64,000 bases of DNA from Gordonibacter sp. 28C. Its GTDB lineage: Bacteria; Actinomycetota; Coriobacteriia; Coriobacteriales; Eggerthellaceae. Below are positions 17,648-26,778 of this stretch, piece after piece. Position 1 is the stretch's first letter; each line of letters begins with the position of its first letter. Both the position numbers and the translations under genes were made by a program. The stretch is taken from contig NZ_PPTR01000006.1 in assembly GCF_003339845.1 (NCBI RefSeq), positions 157,380 to 221,379 of the forward strand, given 5' to 3'. The notes beneath the pieces are model-generated. The model ran no database searches and was not told the DNA's origin. It saw nothing but the letters and a program-made list of their open reading frames with translations.

Positions 17648-19156
17648 TCACGCCTCGGGCTCGTCCCGCTTCACCGCAGGACGCAGCAGGTCCATGAACT
17701 CCTGCTGCGAGTGCACGCCGCACTTCGCGTAGATGTTGCGCGCGTGAGCGTGCACGGTGTTGAGCGATATGACGAGCTCGTCGCGGATGTAGGGCCGGCT
17801 GCGTCCCGCCAAAAGCAGCTCCGCCACCTCCGTCTCGCGGTTCGACAGGCCGTAGGCCGCGCGCAGCTCCTCGGCTTGCTGCGCGAACAGGGCGTTGATG
17901 TCGTCAGCGGTGGACGTGCCGCCCGCGGCTTCCGCGTCCACCTCGTCCTCGCGGGCCTTCCAACGCGGGCTCATGCGGAAAAACGACCAGCGCGGATTGA
18001 AGCCCACCACCATGGCCACCAGCAGCACCGCCACGAAGAACAGCAGCGATTCGTTCATCACGTTCGTGGCGGTCACGCCGTCGATGACGATGAGACCGTA
18101 ACCCGTTCCCAAGAAGATGCCAACGCCCTCGGCGGCAAACATGGCCCCGAACAGGACGTATGCCGGGATACGAGAGCGCCGCACGTATTTCGGCGCCGCA
18201 ATCCAGAAGCTGAACTGCACGCCGAACATGCCGATGAAGTTCACCGTGTACGCCACGATCCTCTGCACCGGGTCATCGTAGTTGTAATATAGCAGCGCAT
18301 AGCTCAGCAGCAGAAAGGGCAGACCCCATCGGAACATGAGCGTGAAGTTCAAATGGCGCGACAATTTTATGCACGACAGCAAGGCGATGATGGAGAGCAC
18401 GGACGAGCACGAGAACGGCACGAGATAATGCATAAACCGATCGCCCACCACGTCGGGCGTGGAGAGCAGCCTGAAATAGGCGAACTGGAACCACAGCATG
18501 GCAAACAGCAGGCACAGCGTCACGATACTCGCCAGCGCATGGACGAGTTCGCGCCCATGCACTCGCCGGTCCACGTCGGCAATCCCCTCGTCCCCGCCGT
18601 GCGCCGCTTCGGCGGTGCGGAACGCGAAGTACATCGAAAGAACGGGGAGCAGGGCGTCCACCACCATTGACGCGGGCCCTTTGAGCGCGAGCAGCGCGAA
18701 ATAGATGAAAAACGACAGGATGAAGGAGGCGGGGGCCGAAAACTCGATGGCCGCCTCGTTGTACCTGCTCATTCGATCGCCCCACACCAACGCCATCAAC
18801 GCAAAACCCATGCCCGCTATCATGCCGCCCACAGCCGACACCGTCTGATAGGTTTCCACGCTGAAAAAGCTCGTCCAAATAACCGCGGTGCCGCCGGCGG
18901 CGAGAAATGCCGCCGCGAATCCGCAGGCCTTCTTGCCAGCGAGCGACGTTCTGGCAGAAGCGAGCATGACCACGATGGAGCCGATGGCGATGAACAACCC
19001 CGCCCACACCCACACGCGTTCGCTGCTTCTAACCACATGGATAATAGGAACGAGCCCGCACGAGAAGAACGAGTAGTAGTTCCAAGCCAAGAAGAAGGCG
19101 AACCCTATCGCTTGCCTCCGATACACCCTCATATGTTCTGCAAGATACTGAACCAT
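17648..19156 (-). CDS. LuxR-family regulator with 12-helix membrane domain
   Basis: A 502-residue protein of the same architecture as the gene at 16031: about twelve helices in residues ~15-400, then a C-terminal LuxR HTH (LSNRETEVAELLLAGRS ... LNTVHAHARNIYAKCG). Six bases separate its stop from that of the other LuxR gene. The start ATG at 19156 (MVQYLAEHMRVYRRQ) follows GGGGGA; a longer frame to 19318 would pass through a palindrome-rich promoter region. It is divergent from the Sec-type Mo operon C, which it probably controls. The ligand is unknown. Confidence 0.87.
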   Translation of the reverse strand: MVQYLAEHMRVYRRQAIGFAFFLAWNYYSFFSCGLVPIIHVVRSSERVWVWAGLFIAIGSIVVMLASARTSLAGKKACGFAAAFLAAGGTAVIWTSFFSVETYQTVSAVGGMIAGMGFALMALVWGDRMSRYNEAAIEFSAPASFILSFFIYFALLALKGPASMVVDALLPVLSMYFAFRTAEAAHGGDEGIADVDRRVHGRELVHALASIVTLCLLFAMLWFQFAYFRLLSTPDVVGDRFMHYLVPFSCSSVLSIIALLSCIKLSRHLNFTLMFRWGLPFLLLSYALLYYNYDDPVQRIVAYTVNFIGMFGVQFSFWIAAPKYVRRSRIPAYVLFGAMFAAEGVGIFLGTGYGLIVIDGVTATNVMNESLLFFVAVLLVAMVVGFNPRWSFFRMSPRWKAREDEVDAEAAGGTSTADDINALFAQQAEELRAAYGLSNRETEVAELLLAGRSRPYIRDELVISLNTVHAHARNIYAKCGVHSQQEFMDLLRPAVKRDEPEA

Positions 19157-19191
19157 GCGGTTGTCCCCCAAGACAGATCTGGGGATCGCCG

Positions 19192-19210
19192 AGCGATCCC
19201 TCCCCCCGTT
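19192..19210. promoter_or_regulatory. Inverted repeat upstream of LuxR gene
   Basis: GGGATCGC-CGA-GCGATCCC, 8-base perfect arms, 36 bases upstream of the LuxR ATG at 19156. It could be a hairpin in the 5' untranslated region or a protein-binding site. Confidence 0.35.
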
Positions 19211-19277
19211 CCATGGTACCGCAAACCACGGGAAAAGTGGCTGAAGCCTCGCCTCTCCCATCTGCGGAAAAAGGAAA

Positions 19278-19296
19278 ATAGTCACATCATGACTAT
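19278..19296. promoter_or_regulatory. Palindromic operator candidate of Mo operon C
   Basis: ATAGTCA-CATCA-TGACTAT is a perfect 7-base inverted repeat with a 5-base spacer, AT-rich, 134 bases upstream of the operon C start and 122 bases from the divergent LuxR start. Position and symmetry suit a LuxR dimer site; the sequence differs from the palindrome at 15905, as expected for two regulators of different specificity. Confidence 0.45.
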
Positions 19297-19429
19297 GCCT
19301 TTGGAGACGTTTGGACATGTTTTACGGCAACGTGGTGATGCGCCCGCACCCTGCGCCGGGGATGATGGCGGGAAGGTCGGGCGCATTCGCGCGGTCGACC
19401 GGTTCACCGGAGGAGAAGAAGGAGGGAGT

Positions 19430-22400
19430 ATGGCAAGCATCAACCTGGATCGCAGGAGCTTCCTAAAGGCCGCAGGCGGCCTGGGAGCCCTTTCGATCGC
19501 CGGCGTGGGGATCGCCGGCCAACCGCACAAGGCGCATGCCGAAGATGCCGCGTTTCCCGAGCAGAAACACGGGCAACCGCTCGAGGCTGTCGTCGACCCC
19601 GCAACGGGCAAGCTCGAAATCAACGACGACGTGATCGTGCGCTACAGCGCGTGCCTGGGCTGCTACAGCTCGTGCGGCAACCGGCTCAAGCTCGACCGCG
19701 CATCGGGCAGGCTTATCTCGGTGGGCGGCAACCCCTACCATCCCAGCTGCGCGTACCCGTTTTTGAACTTCGACGAGCCGCTCAGCGAGGCGTACCAATC
19801 CATGGGGTTCGCATCCGGCAAGGGCAATCTCACGCGCGGCACCATTTGCGGGCGAGGCCAAGCGACGCAAGACGTGTACGCACAGCCGAACCGCATCACC
19901 GCACCGCTCAAACGCGCCGGAAAACGCGGCGAGGGCAAGTGGAAACCCATTAGCTGGGACGACCTTATCAAGGAAGTCGTCGACGGCGGCAAGCTGTTCG
20001 CCGACGCGGGAGAGGATCGCGAAGTAGAAGGCTTCAAGGCGTTGCACGACACCGAAACGTCCATGAACCCCGACCAGCCCGACTTGGGACCCGTGTCGAA
20101 CCAGTTCGTCATGCTGGGCGGGCGCGGCGACGGCCGCACGACCATCGGAACCAGGTTCACCAACTGCTTCGGCTCCCTGAACCAGTACGGCCACGGCTCC
20201 ACTTGAGGCGGCTCCCAAACAGCGCGTGCGCTGGCAGAGACCGCTTCAAACAACACCCAGCCCGACCTTGAGGAAGGCGAGTACGTCTTGTTCATGGGCG
20301 CGTTCCCCGGATCGAACGGAAAGAGCTTCCAGGGAATAGCCAAACGCACCCTCGAACGTCTGAAAACCGGCGAATGCACCATCGACGTGGTCGACCCGGT
20401 TCTTGGCAACGGATGCGTCACCCCCACCATCGAGGGGATCAACTGGATACCCATCAAAACGGCGACGAACGCCGCATTCGCGCTCGGCATCGTTCGGAAG
20501 ATACTCGAAGACAAAACGTACGACGCCGCGTTTCTCTCCTATCCGAACTACCAAAGCGCATTCGCGGGCGGCTTCGCCTCCTACACGAACGCAAGCCACC
20601 TCGTCATCGTCGACGAGAGCCACCCGAACTACCGCAAGCTCATGCGCGCATCCGATGCGGGGCTCGAAGAGCCTCCCGCCGATCCGAAGGCAACCACGCC
20701 GGTGCCGTATTACGTCGTCATCGACCAGGCCACCGGGCAGCCCGCCATCCACACGCAAAGCGATGCCGCGCAATTCGAGTACGAGGGCGAAGTGAACGGC
20801 GTGAAAGTGCGCAGCAGCTTCTTGTTCCTTAAGGACAACGCCTACGAGCACACCATGGACGAATACGCCGAGATCACCGGCACCTCCGTTGCCACCATGG
20901 AGCGCATCGCCAAGGAGTTCGTCTCCCACGGCACCAAGGCATCGGCGCGCCTCGGCTTCGGCGGCTCGGCGACGGCCAACGGCACCACCGGCGTGCTGGC
21001 CTACCCGGCCCTCAACGGCCTTATCGGCTCCGCCCAGATGACCGGCGGCTGCAATTGCTACCGCATCGGCTCGAAGACCACGACCGACGGCGATCGCTAC
21101 AAGCTGGCCACCATCAAGGGCAAGCCGACCGTGTCCGCCAAGAACGCCACGTACATTTGCCGAACGCAGAAGCTGTTCTCGCAAACCGACGAGTACAAGG
21201 CGCGCGTCGCAGCAGGCGAGAAGGACCCGAAGCCCAAGCTTCCCTGGCTCAACGTGCCTTCCACCTCCGACAACCAGGCGCTCGTGTCCATCGTGAACGA
21301 GTACCCCTATCAGGCGAAGATCCTCGTGTCCTGGATGACGAACACCATTCAGGCCACCTCGGGAGCGTTGCGCGACAGCGTGATCGAAAAGCTCAAGGAC
21401 ACGTCCGTCGTGCCCCTGCACATAGCCTGCGACGCCTTCATCGGCGAGCACGCGCAGCTGGCCGACTACATCGTACCCGACACCACGCCGTTCGAAAGCT
21501 TCGGCCTGGTCACGCAGGAGGGCTATTGGCGCGGCAAAGGCAACACCGTGCGCTGGCAGGCCAAGCAGCCCAGCACCGTCGAGCTGTCCGACGGCCGTTT
21601 CGCCAGTTTCGAGGCATTCTGCGTCGACGTGGCGAAGGCGTGCGACATGCCCGGATTCGGAGACAACGCCATCGAGGCCACGGACGGAACGGTCTATCCG
21701 CTCAACGATGCGGCGGACTTCTTCCTGAAGGCCGTGGCGAACCTGGCCTTCGCCGAAGAACCGGTTGCCGACGTGAGCGCCGAGGACGTGAAGCTGCAGG
21801 CGCTCGACGAGCTTCCCGCCGCTTGGAAGGACGCCGTCACAGACGAGGAGTGGCCGAAGGTCCTGAACGTGCTGTCGCGCGGCGGGCGCTTCTGGCCTAT
21901 CGAAACGAGTCAGAAGAACGGCCGCAGCGCGTACGCCAAGGAGTACCTGATCCAGTATTACAGCGAAAAGAAGGCGCTGAACAAGAACCCTTATTCGGGA
22001 GCCTTCCCCGATGCGGCGCTGCGCTACGTGCCCGAGGACTTCTGCGACCGCACGCCCATCGCCGAGGTGTACAGCGAGCAGGAATGGCCGTTCCGCTCCA
22101 CGAACTACAAGCCGCGCTTCCGCTCGATTTCCATGCAGGCGAACAGCCCCATCATGAGAGACCTGTGCGAGAAGAACTACCTGGAAATCAGCTTGGACGA
22201 CGCAGCCGCGCTGGGAATCAAGGATGGCGACACCGTGAGCATCACGAATCCCACGGGCGACGTCATGAAGGGCGAGGCCATGGTGCGCGCCGGCATTGCG
22301 CGCGGCACGTTCGGCGTGGCCTACGGCTACGGGCACCATGCGTACGGCGCGCAGGATACCGAGGTCGACGGCACGCTGACAAAGGGCGATCCCGCCATCG

Positions 22401-22528
22401 GCTCGGGCGTCCATCTGCAAACCATGCTCGACCCGACGCTCGAGGACGGGGTTATCTACCCCCACGTCGACAGCGACGCCGGCTCGCCCGGCCGCAGCGG
22501 CGGCATGTACAAAATCGAGAAGGCATAA
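19430..22528 (+). CDS. Selenocysteine-type molybdopterin oxidoreductase catalytic subunit (operon C), TGA read through
   Basis: One frame runs from ATG 19430 (GGAGGGAGT just upstream) to 22528, interrupted only by TGA at 20204-20206; with that codon read as Sec the protein has 1032 residues. It has a Tat signal DRRSFLKAAG and a [4Fe-4S] motif C75-x2-C78-x3-C82 with a fourth Cys in TICGRG. Codon 259 (TGA) lies in GHGST-U-GGSQ, aligning with Mo-ligand Cys290 in HGGV-C-GMTG of the operon A enzyme, with matching flanks (RFTxxCFGS before it). A hairpin directly follows the TGA. Alternative: a disabled gene or an ordinary mutation. The reaction is unknown. FeS, NrfD and TorD genes follow at once. 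Confidence 0.8.
20204..20206 (+). other. In-frame TGA, probable selenocysteine codon 259
   Basis: TGA sits where bis-MGD enzymes carry Cys, Sec or Ser as the molybdenum ligand. The reading frame continues with full family similarity for another 773 codons. The selenocysteine machinery genes (selA, selB, selC, selD) are not in this window. Confidence 0.75.
20208..20244 (+). promoter_or_regulatory. SECIS-like hairpin
   Basis: The hairpin begins one base after the TGA. The lower stem pairs GCGGCTC (20208-20214) with GAG-A-CCGC (20237-20244), one bulged A. The upper stem CAGCG (20220-20224) pairs with CGCTG (20229-20233) around loop CGTG, with G at 20226 and T at 20227, about 20 bases beyond the TGA. 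Bacterial SECIS elements are hairpins directly after the UGA with a G/U apical loop at about this distance, so the fit is good. Confidence 0.65.
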
Positions 22529-22541
22529 GGAGGGGTAAAAG

Positions 22542-23162
22542 ATGACTGAGAAACGACTCGGCATGTTGATCGATTTGTCCCTCTGCATAGGATGCAACGC
22601 CTGCGCCGTGGCCTGCAAGCAGGAGAACGGCGTGCCGCTTACGAAGTTCAACACCTGGGTGGAAAGCTGGGACGTGGGCACGGGCGAGCAAACCCGCCGC
22701 GCCAACGAGCCGAAGCTGTGCAACCACTGCGCCGACGCTCCTTGCGTGAAGGTGTGCCCCACGGGCGCCAGCTACCGCACCGAGGAAGGCGTGGTGCTGG
22801 TGGACGAGGAGAAGTGCATCGGCTGCAAATATTGCATGGCCGCCTGCCCGTTCCAAGCCCGTTGGGTGGACGACGACACGGGAGAAGTGGGCAAATGCAC
22901 GTTCTGCTACCACCGCTCGTCCCAGGGCCTGCTGCCCGCCTGCGTTTCGACGTGCGTAACCCGCGCGCGTTACTTCGGCGATCTGAACGATCCCGAGAGC
23001 GACATCGCGAAGAAGGCGGCCGAGGCCGGAGGCGAGGCGCTCTACGCCGACCTCGGGCTTGACCCGGCGGTGCTCTACGTGGGGCTCTCCCAAGTGGAGA
23101 GCATGCCGGTAACATCCGCCATCCATCGTGGCGGTAACGTCGTCAAGCCGCTGGAGGGGTGA
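22542..23162 (+). CDS. 4Fe-4S ferredoxin subunit, DmsB type (operon C)
   Basis: A 206-residue electron-transfer protein with four cysteine sets: CIGCNACAVACKQEN, CNHCADAPCVKVCP, CIGCKYCMAACPFQAR and CTFCYHRSSQGLLPACVSTC. It should carry four [4Fe-4S] clusters between the NrfD anchor and the Sec-type catalytic subunit. The ATG at 22542 is 13 bases after the catalytic stop, with AAGGAGGGG upstream. The Cys set matches the FeS proteins of operons A and B. Confidence 0.92.
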   Translation: MTEKRLGMLIDLSLCIGCNACAVACKQENGVPLTKFNTWVESWDVGTGEQTRRANEPKLCNHCADAPCVKVCPTGASYRTEEGVVLVDEEKCIGCKYCMAACPFQARWVDDDTGEVGKCTFCYHRSSQGLLPACVSTCVTRARYFGDLNDPESDIAKKAAEAGGEALYADLGLDPAVLYVGLSQVESMPVTSAIHRGGNVVKPLEG

Positions 23163-23167
23163 TCAGC

Positions 23168-24043
23168 ATGGTATGGGATGGAATCATCGCCTGTTATCTG
23201 TTCTTGGCAGGGTTGGGGGCCGGCGCATTCGCGCTGGCCGCGCTCGCGGGCTTCGTCAAGCCCGATGCGACGAAGCTGCGCCTTGCGGGCTACCTCATCG
23301 CCCCTATCGCGGTGGCCGTGGGCACGGTGCTGCTCATGGTGGACGCCAAGGCGGGACTTATGAACCCGTTGCGCTTCTTCGGCCTGCTGGCGAACTTCTC
23401 GTCGGTCATGGCGTGGGGCGTGGTCATCCTCATCTTGTTCATGATCGTGAGCGTGGCGGCGCTCGTGATCATGCTGAGGAAGAAGAGCACGCCCAAGGCT
23501 CTCGACATCGTCGGCCTTGTTTGCGCCGTGGCCGTGGCCATGTACACCGGTCTTTTGCTGGGCGACGCGCCCGGGTTCCCGCTGTGGAACCCCGTCGTGC
23601 TGCCGCTGCTGTTCCTGGTGTCGGCCGTTTCGTCCGGCTTCGCCGCCGTCCTCCTGGCGGCGCACGCTGGCAAGACCGGGGAGCCAGAAGGGCTGGGTTT
23701 TCTCAAAAAGACCGGCTTGGCGCTCCCCGTGCTGGAGGCCGTGCTCGTGGTCGCGTTGCTGGCCGTGACGGCCTCCGTGGGCGGCAGCGCGGGGCCTGCC
23801 GCGGCCGCTTCGGTGGCCAACCTCGTGAGCGGGCCCTACGCCGTGGCGTTCTGGTTGGGGCTCGTGGTCGTGGGTTTGGCACTGCCCTTCTGCCTCGAGC
23901 TGGTGCGCGCCGCGCAGGCGAAGAAGAACCCGGAAGCCGCGTCGTCCGGCATGGCGATCGCCGGCGAGGCGTGCGTGCTCGTGGGTGGTTTCCTGCTGCG
24001 CTACCTGGTCATCATGGCCGCCGTGCCCTTGGTGCTGTTCTAA
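23168..24043 (+). CDS. NrfD/PhsC-like membrane anchor subunit (operon C)
   Basis: A 291-residue membrane protein with eight to nine helices, the close relative of the operon B anchor (both begin MVW.. and share YLFLAG). It should exchange electrons with the menaquinone pool for the Mo enzyme. The ATG at 23168 has GGAGGGG 8 bases upstream; a GTG at 23159 overlapping the FeS stop is possible but less well spaced. Confidence 0.88.
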   Translation: MVWDGIIACYLFLAGLGAGAFALAALAGFVKPDATKLRLAGYLIAPIAVAVGTVLLMVDAKAGLMNPLRFFGLLANFSSVMAWGVVILILFMIVSVAALVIMLRKKSTPKALDIVGLVCAVAVAMYTGLLLGDAPGFPLWNPVVLPLLFLVSAVSSGFAAVLLAAHAGKTGEPEGLGFLKKTGLALPVLEAVLVVALLAVTASVGGSAGPAAAASVANLVSGPYAVAFWLGLVVVGLALPFCLELVRAAQAKKNPEAASSGMAIAGEACVLVGGFLLRYLVIMAAVPLVLF

Positions 24044-24076
24044 CGCTACGTTTCTGAGAACCTACCCGTTTGGCAT

Positions 24077-24111
24077 CCGCAGCCGCTCCCTCCCTCCCCG
24101 AGCGGCTGCGG
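24077..24111. other. Perfect 12-bp hairpin between NrfD and TorD genes of operon C
   Basis: CCGCAGCCGCTC (24077-24088) pairs perfectly with GAGCGGCTGCGG (24100-24111) around an 11-base pyrimidine loop. There is no T-run after it, so it is more likely an mRNA stabiliser or partial attenuator that lowers expression of the downstream chaperone gene than a full terminator. Confidence 0.5.
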
Positions 24112-24172
24112 AGCGGGCCGTTGCACGACGGGGGCGGCCGCCCGTTGGTCGCCTCCGCAAGAAAGGAAGCCC

Positions 24173-24844
24173 GTGGAAACGACGATCGACGAGACGGCTG
24201 CGGAAAGCGCGATGGAAGCGCGAGCGGCCGGACTGGTGTACGAAACGCTGGCCGAGGCGCTGCTCAACGTTCCCGACGAGCGGATACTGTCCGATGTCGC
24301 CCGCGTGGCCGACGTGCTCGGCGCGGAGGGGCTCGATCGCTTCGAGGCGAGCGCCGATTTGGAGCAGCGGTACTTCGACCGCTTCTTCGTCCCCTCGAGC
24401 CCCTACTTCGTGCCCCTGAGCGAAAGCTGTCTGCGCGGATCGGCCGTCGTGGACGGGGGCCGGCGATACGGGCCCACCGCCGGGCCCGACATTGATCACG
24501 TGGAGCAATGCTATCGCAGCTGGAGCTTCGAGTTGTCCTCGTTGACCGGCTACCCCTTGGCCGTGAAAACCTTGCGGGCCGACAGCTTGGCGAGCGAGCT
24601 GGCGTTCGCAGCGCTGCTCGCGCAGGCCGAGTCGGAGGCTCGAAGCGAGGACGAGGCGAAGCGGTGCCGTACGTGGAGGGGGCGGTTCGTCAATCGACAT
24701 CTTGCCCGATGGGCCGACCAGGCAGCAGAGGCCGTCGCCGAGACGGACGACGATTTCTTCGCGCGCCTCTGCGCGCTCGTCGCCGCATGGGTGTCTTTCG
24801 ACCAGAGGGGCCTCGCGGCGCGGACGGATTCCGCCAACGCATAG
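24173..24844 (+). CDS. TorD-family Mo-enzyme chaperone (operon C)
   Basis: A 223-residue helical protein with the TorD/NarJ-like pattern E-Q-R-Y-F-D-R-F-F-V-P-S-S-P-Y-F-V-P-L-S-E near residue 62-82 and H-V-E-Q-C-Y-R near 104. It would protect and load the operon C catalytic subunit before Tat export. The start is GTG at 24173 with AAGGA about 6 bases upstream. It differs clearly from the operon B chaperone, consistent with one dedicated chaperone per enzyme. It is last in operon C after a 129-base gap holding a hairpin. Confidence 0.75.
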   Translation: METTIDETAAESAMEARAAGLVYETLAEALLNVPDERILSDVARVADVLGAEGLDRFEASADLEQRYFDRFFVPSSPYFVPLSESCLRGSAVVDGGRRYGPTAGPDIDHVEQCYRSWSFELSSLTGYPLAVKTLRADSLASELAFAALLAQAESEARSEDEAKRCRTWRGRFVNRHLARWADQAAEAVAETDDDFFARLCALVAAWVSFDQRGLAARTDSANA

Positions 24845-24892
24845 CGCCCCTCGCCCGAACGGACCCCACGGCGCAATCCCGCGCCGCGTTGC

Positions 24893-25573
24893 TTAATCGG
24901 TCACGTCGCCCGACTGGTTCAGGCTGATGAAGTCGCCCACGAACGTCGAAGGCGCTTTGAACAGCGTTTTGAAGAAGTCTTTCGTGCGCGCGGGGATCTC
25001 GCGCAAGTCGTATTGGGTCTGCTTGCTGTAGGTGTGGTAGTCGCTCGGCACGCCCACGGCCGCCAAACCGAGGCCTTGCGCGGAGTAGAGGGCGCGGTAC
25101 AGGTGGTAGGTCTGCGTGGCCACCACGATGCGCTCGGCGCCGAACACGTGCTTGGCGCGGTACATGCTCTCGTAGGTGGAGAAGCCGGCGTGGTCGCTGA
25201 AGATGTCCTCGCTGGGCACGCCCTGGGAGATGGCGTAGTCCTTCATGGCTTTGACCTCGTTGTACGACACCGTGCTGTTGTCGCCGCTCATGATGATCTT
25301 CGGCGCGGCACCCGCCCGGTACAGCTCGATGCCGTCGTCGAGCCGGTCCTGCAAGATGCCCGACGGCGTGCCGTCGGCGAACACGGAGGCGCCCAGCACC
25401 ACGATGGCGTCGGCGTCGAAGGCCGCCGCCTCGTCGACGCCGACGATGGCGTCCTTGGTGGTGACGATCGTGGCGACGTTCGTTCCCGCAACGACCAACG
25501 CCGCCACGACCGCGCACCCGACCACGAGCCACACCATACGCCTCAACCATCCATGTTTTTTCTCACGTGTCAT
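24893..25573 (-). CDS. SanA/YdcF-like DUF218 membrane protein
   Basis: A 226-residue protein with one N-terminal transmembrane helix (about residues 10-32) and a DUF218 domain: ADAIVVLGASVFADGTPSGILQDRLDDGIELY, IIMSGDN, and TQTYHLYRALY. Relatives (SanA, YdcF) are envelope proteins, SanA linked with vancomycin sensitivity; the reaction is not established. The ATG at 25573 is preceded by a -10-like TATCAT about 8 bases upstream and lacks a clear Shine-Dalgarno site, so the transcript may be leaderless. A longer start at 25630 is less likely. Confidence 0.8.
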   Translation of the reverse strand: MTREKKHGWLRRMVWLVVGCAVVAALVVAGTNVATIVTTKDAIVGVDEAAAFDADAIVVLGASVFADGTPSGILQDRLDDGIELYRAGAAPKIIMSGDNSTVSYNEVKAMKDYAISQGVPSEDIFSDHAGFSTYESMYRAKHVFGAERIVVATQTYHLYRALYSAQGLGLAAVGVPSDYHTYSKQTQYDLREIPARTKDFFKTLFKAPSTFVGDFISLNQSGDVTD

Positions 25574-25705
25574 AGGCTTCGATGATAGCAAACGAGCGCC
25601 GCCCTCGCGCCGCAACGCCGTTCCCGTCATCGAATCTCACGGACTTGTCCACAAACAACGGTTGAAGCCGCACACCTGCCGCCCGAGGCCGGCAAGCACT
25701 GCGCC

Positions 25706-26767
25706 CTACCTCTTCGGCAATACGCAACGGTGCCCCGGCGTCTTGCTGCATCCGTTGCACGAGACGCAACGCGGCGCGTATTCCGGGTCGTCCGCCCAAC
25801 GGTCCACCAGGTCGGGCTCGCAGATGAGCGGACGGCACAGGCCGAACCCGGCGATGCCGTCCTCGGCGGCCAGGCGTTCCATGACATCGAAGCGCCGGTT
25901 GCCGCCCGTGAGGACGACCGGCACGTCGACCTCGCGGGCCAAGCGCCGCGCGAATGCGCCGAAGAACGGTTCGCCGCCGAAGTCCCGCGCACGGCAGGCG
26001 CGCCACGCTCCACTCACTTCGATGGCCGAAACGCCGTGCTCCGCGAGCAGCTTCGCCGCCTCCAAACCGTCGTCCTCGGTCAGCCCGCCTTCCACGCCGT
26101 CCGAGCTGTTCAGCTTCACCATCACCGGGAAATCCGCGCCCGCCGCGCGGCGCACCGCTTCGACGGTTTCAACGACGATGCGAGCACGGTTCTCGATGGA
26201 GCCGCCGTACTCGTCCTCGCGGCGGTTGAGCAGCGGGTTCAGGAACTGGCTCAGCAGGTAGCCGTGGGCGGCATGCAGCTCCACCCCGTCGAACCCGGCG
26301 TCGCGGGCGCGCACGGCCGCGGCGGCGAACGCCGCTTCCAACTGGCGGATGTCGCGCATAGACGCCTCGACGGGCACGATGCCCGTCTTGGGGTTGGCCA
26401 CCGCCGAGGGCCCCAGGATGCGCGCGCTCGGCGGTTCGAGCTTCGTCGCCGAACCGCCGTACACGATCTGCGACACGACGCGCGCGCCGCGCTCGTGCAT
26501 CGCGTCGACGAGCGCTCGGTACTCGGGCACGAACGAATCGTCGTAGATGCCCAGCATGCGCGGGTTCGGCTGCTCGTCGGCCGTCACGTAGGCGTACCCC
26601 ATGACGACGGTGCCCACGCCGCCTTCGGCCAGCTCTTCGCAAATCGCGGTCAACTCAGGCGTGAGGTGGCCGTCTTCAGTTGCCAGCCCCTCGTACGTGG
26701 CCGCCCGCACGAACCGGTTCCGCGCCCGCAGCGTTCCGATCGCCAGCTCCTCGAACAATGCGCTCAT
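25706..26767 (-). CDS. Old-Yellow-Enzyme family NADH:flavin oxidoreductase, single domain
   Basis: A 353-residue (beta/alpha)8 flavin oxidoreductase. Family marks: LFEELAIGTLRARNRFVRAATYEGLA at the N-terminus, the H-A-A-H-G-Y-L-L-S-Q-F motif near residue 170, and N-R-R-x-D-x-Y-G-G-S. It should bind FMN and reduce activated C=C bonds. The C-terminus ends with C334-x2-C337-x2-C340-x7-C348, recalling the [4Fe-4S] motif of dienoyl-CoA reductase/BaiH-type enzymes, but the FAD/NAD(P)H domain that normally follows is absent. ATG 26767 is preferred (GAGG 9 bases upstream); GTG 26782 overlaps the stop of the upstream gene. Confidence 0.83.
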   Translation of the reverse strand: MSALFEELAIGTLRARNRFVRAATYEGLATEDGHLTPELTAICEELAEGGVGTVVMGYAYVTADEQPNPRMLGIYDDSFVPEYRALVDAMHERGARVVSQIVYGGSATKLEPPSARILGPSAVANPKTGIVPVEASMRDIRQLEAAFAAAAVRARDAGFDGVELHAAHGYLLSQFLNPLLNRREDEYGGSIENRARIVVETVEAVRRAAGADFPVMVKLNSSDGVEGGLTEDDGLEAAKLLAEHGVSAIEVSGAWRACRARDFGGEPFFGAFARRLAREVDVPVVLTGGNRRFDVMERLAAEDGIAGFGLCRPLICEPDLVDRWADDPEYAPRCVSCNGCSKTPGHRCVLPKR

Positions 26768-26778
26768 CTCAACCTCGC

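Noticed and set aside
20207..20287. Two separate oxidoreductase genes split at the TGA
   Set aside because: The frame continues without another stop, the two halves together give one normal enzyme, and no ribosome site or signal peptide precedes the second half.
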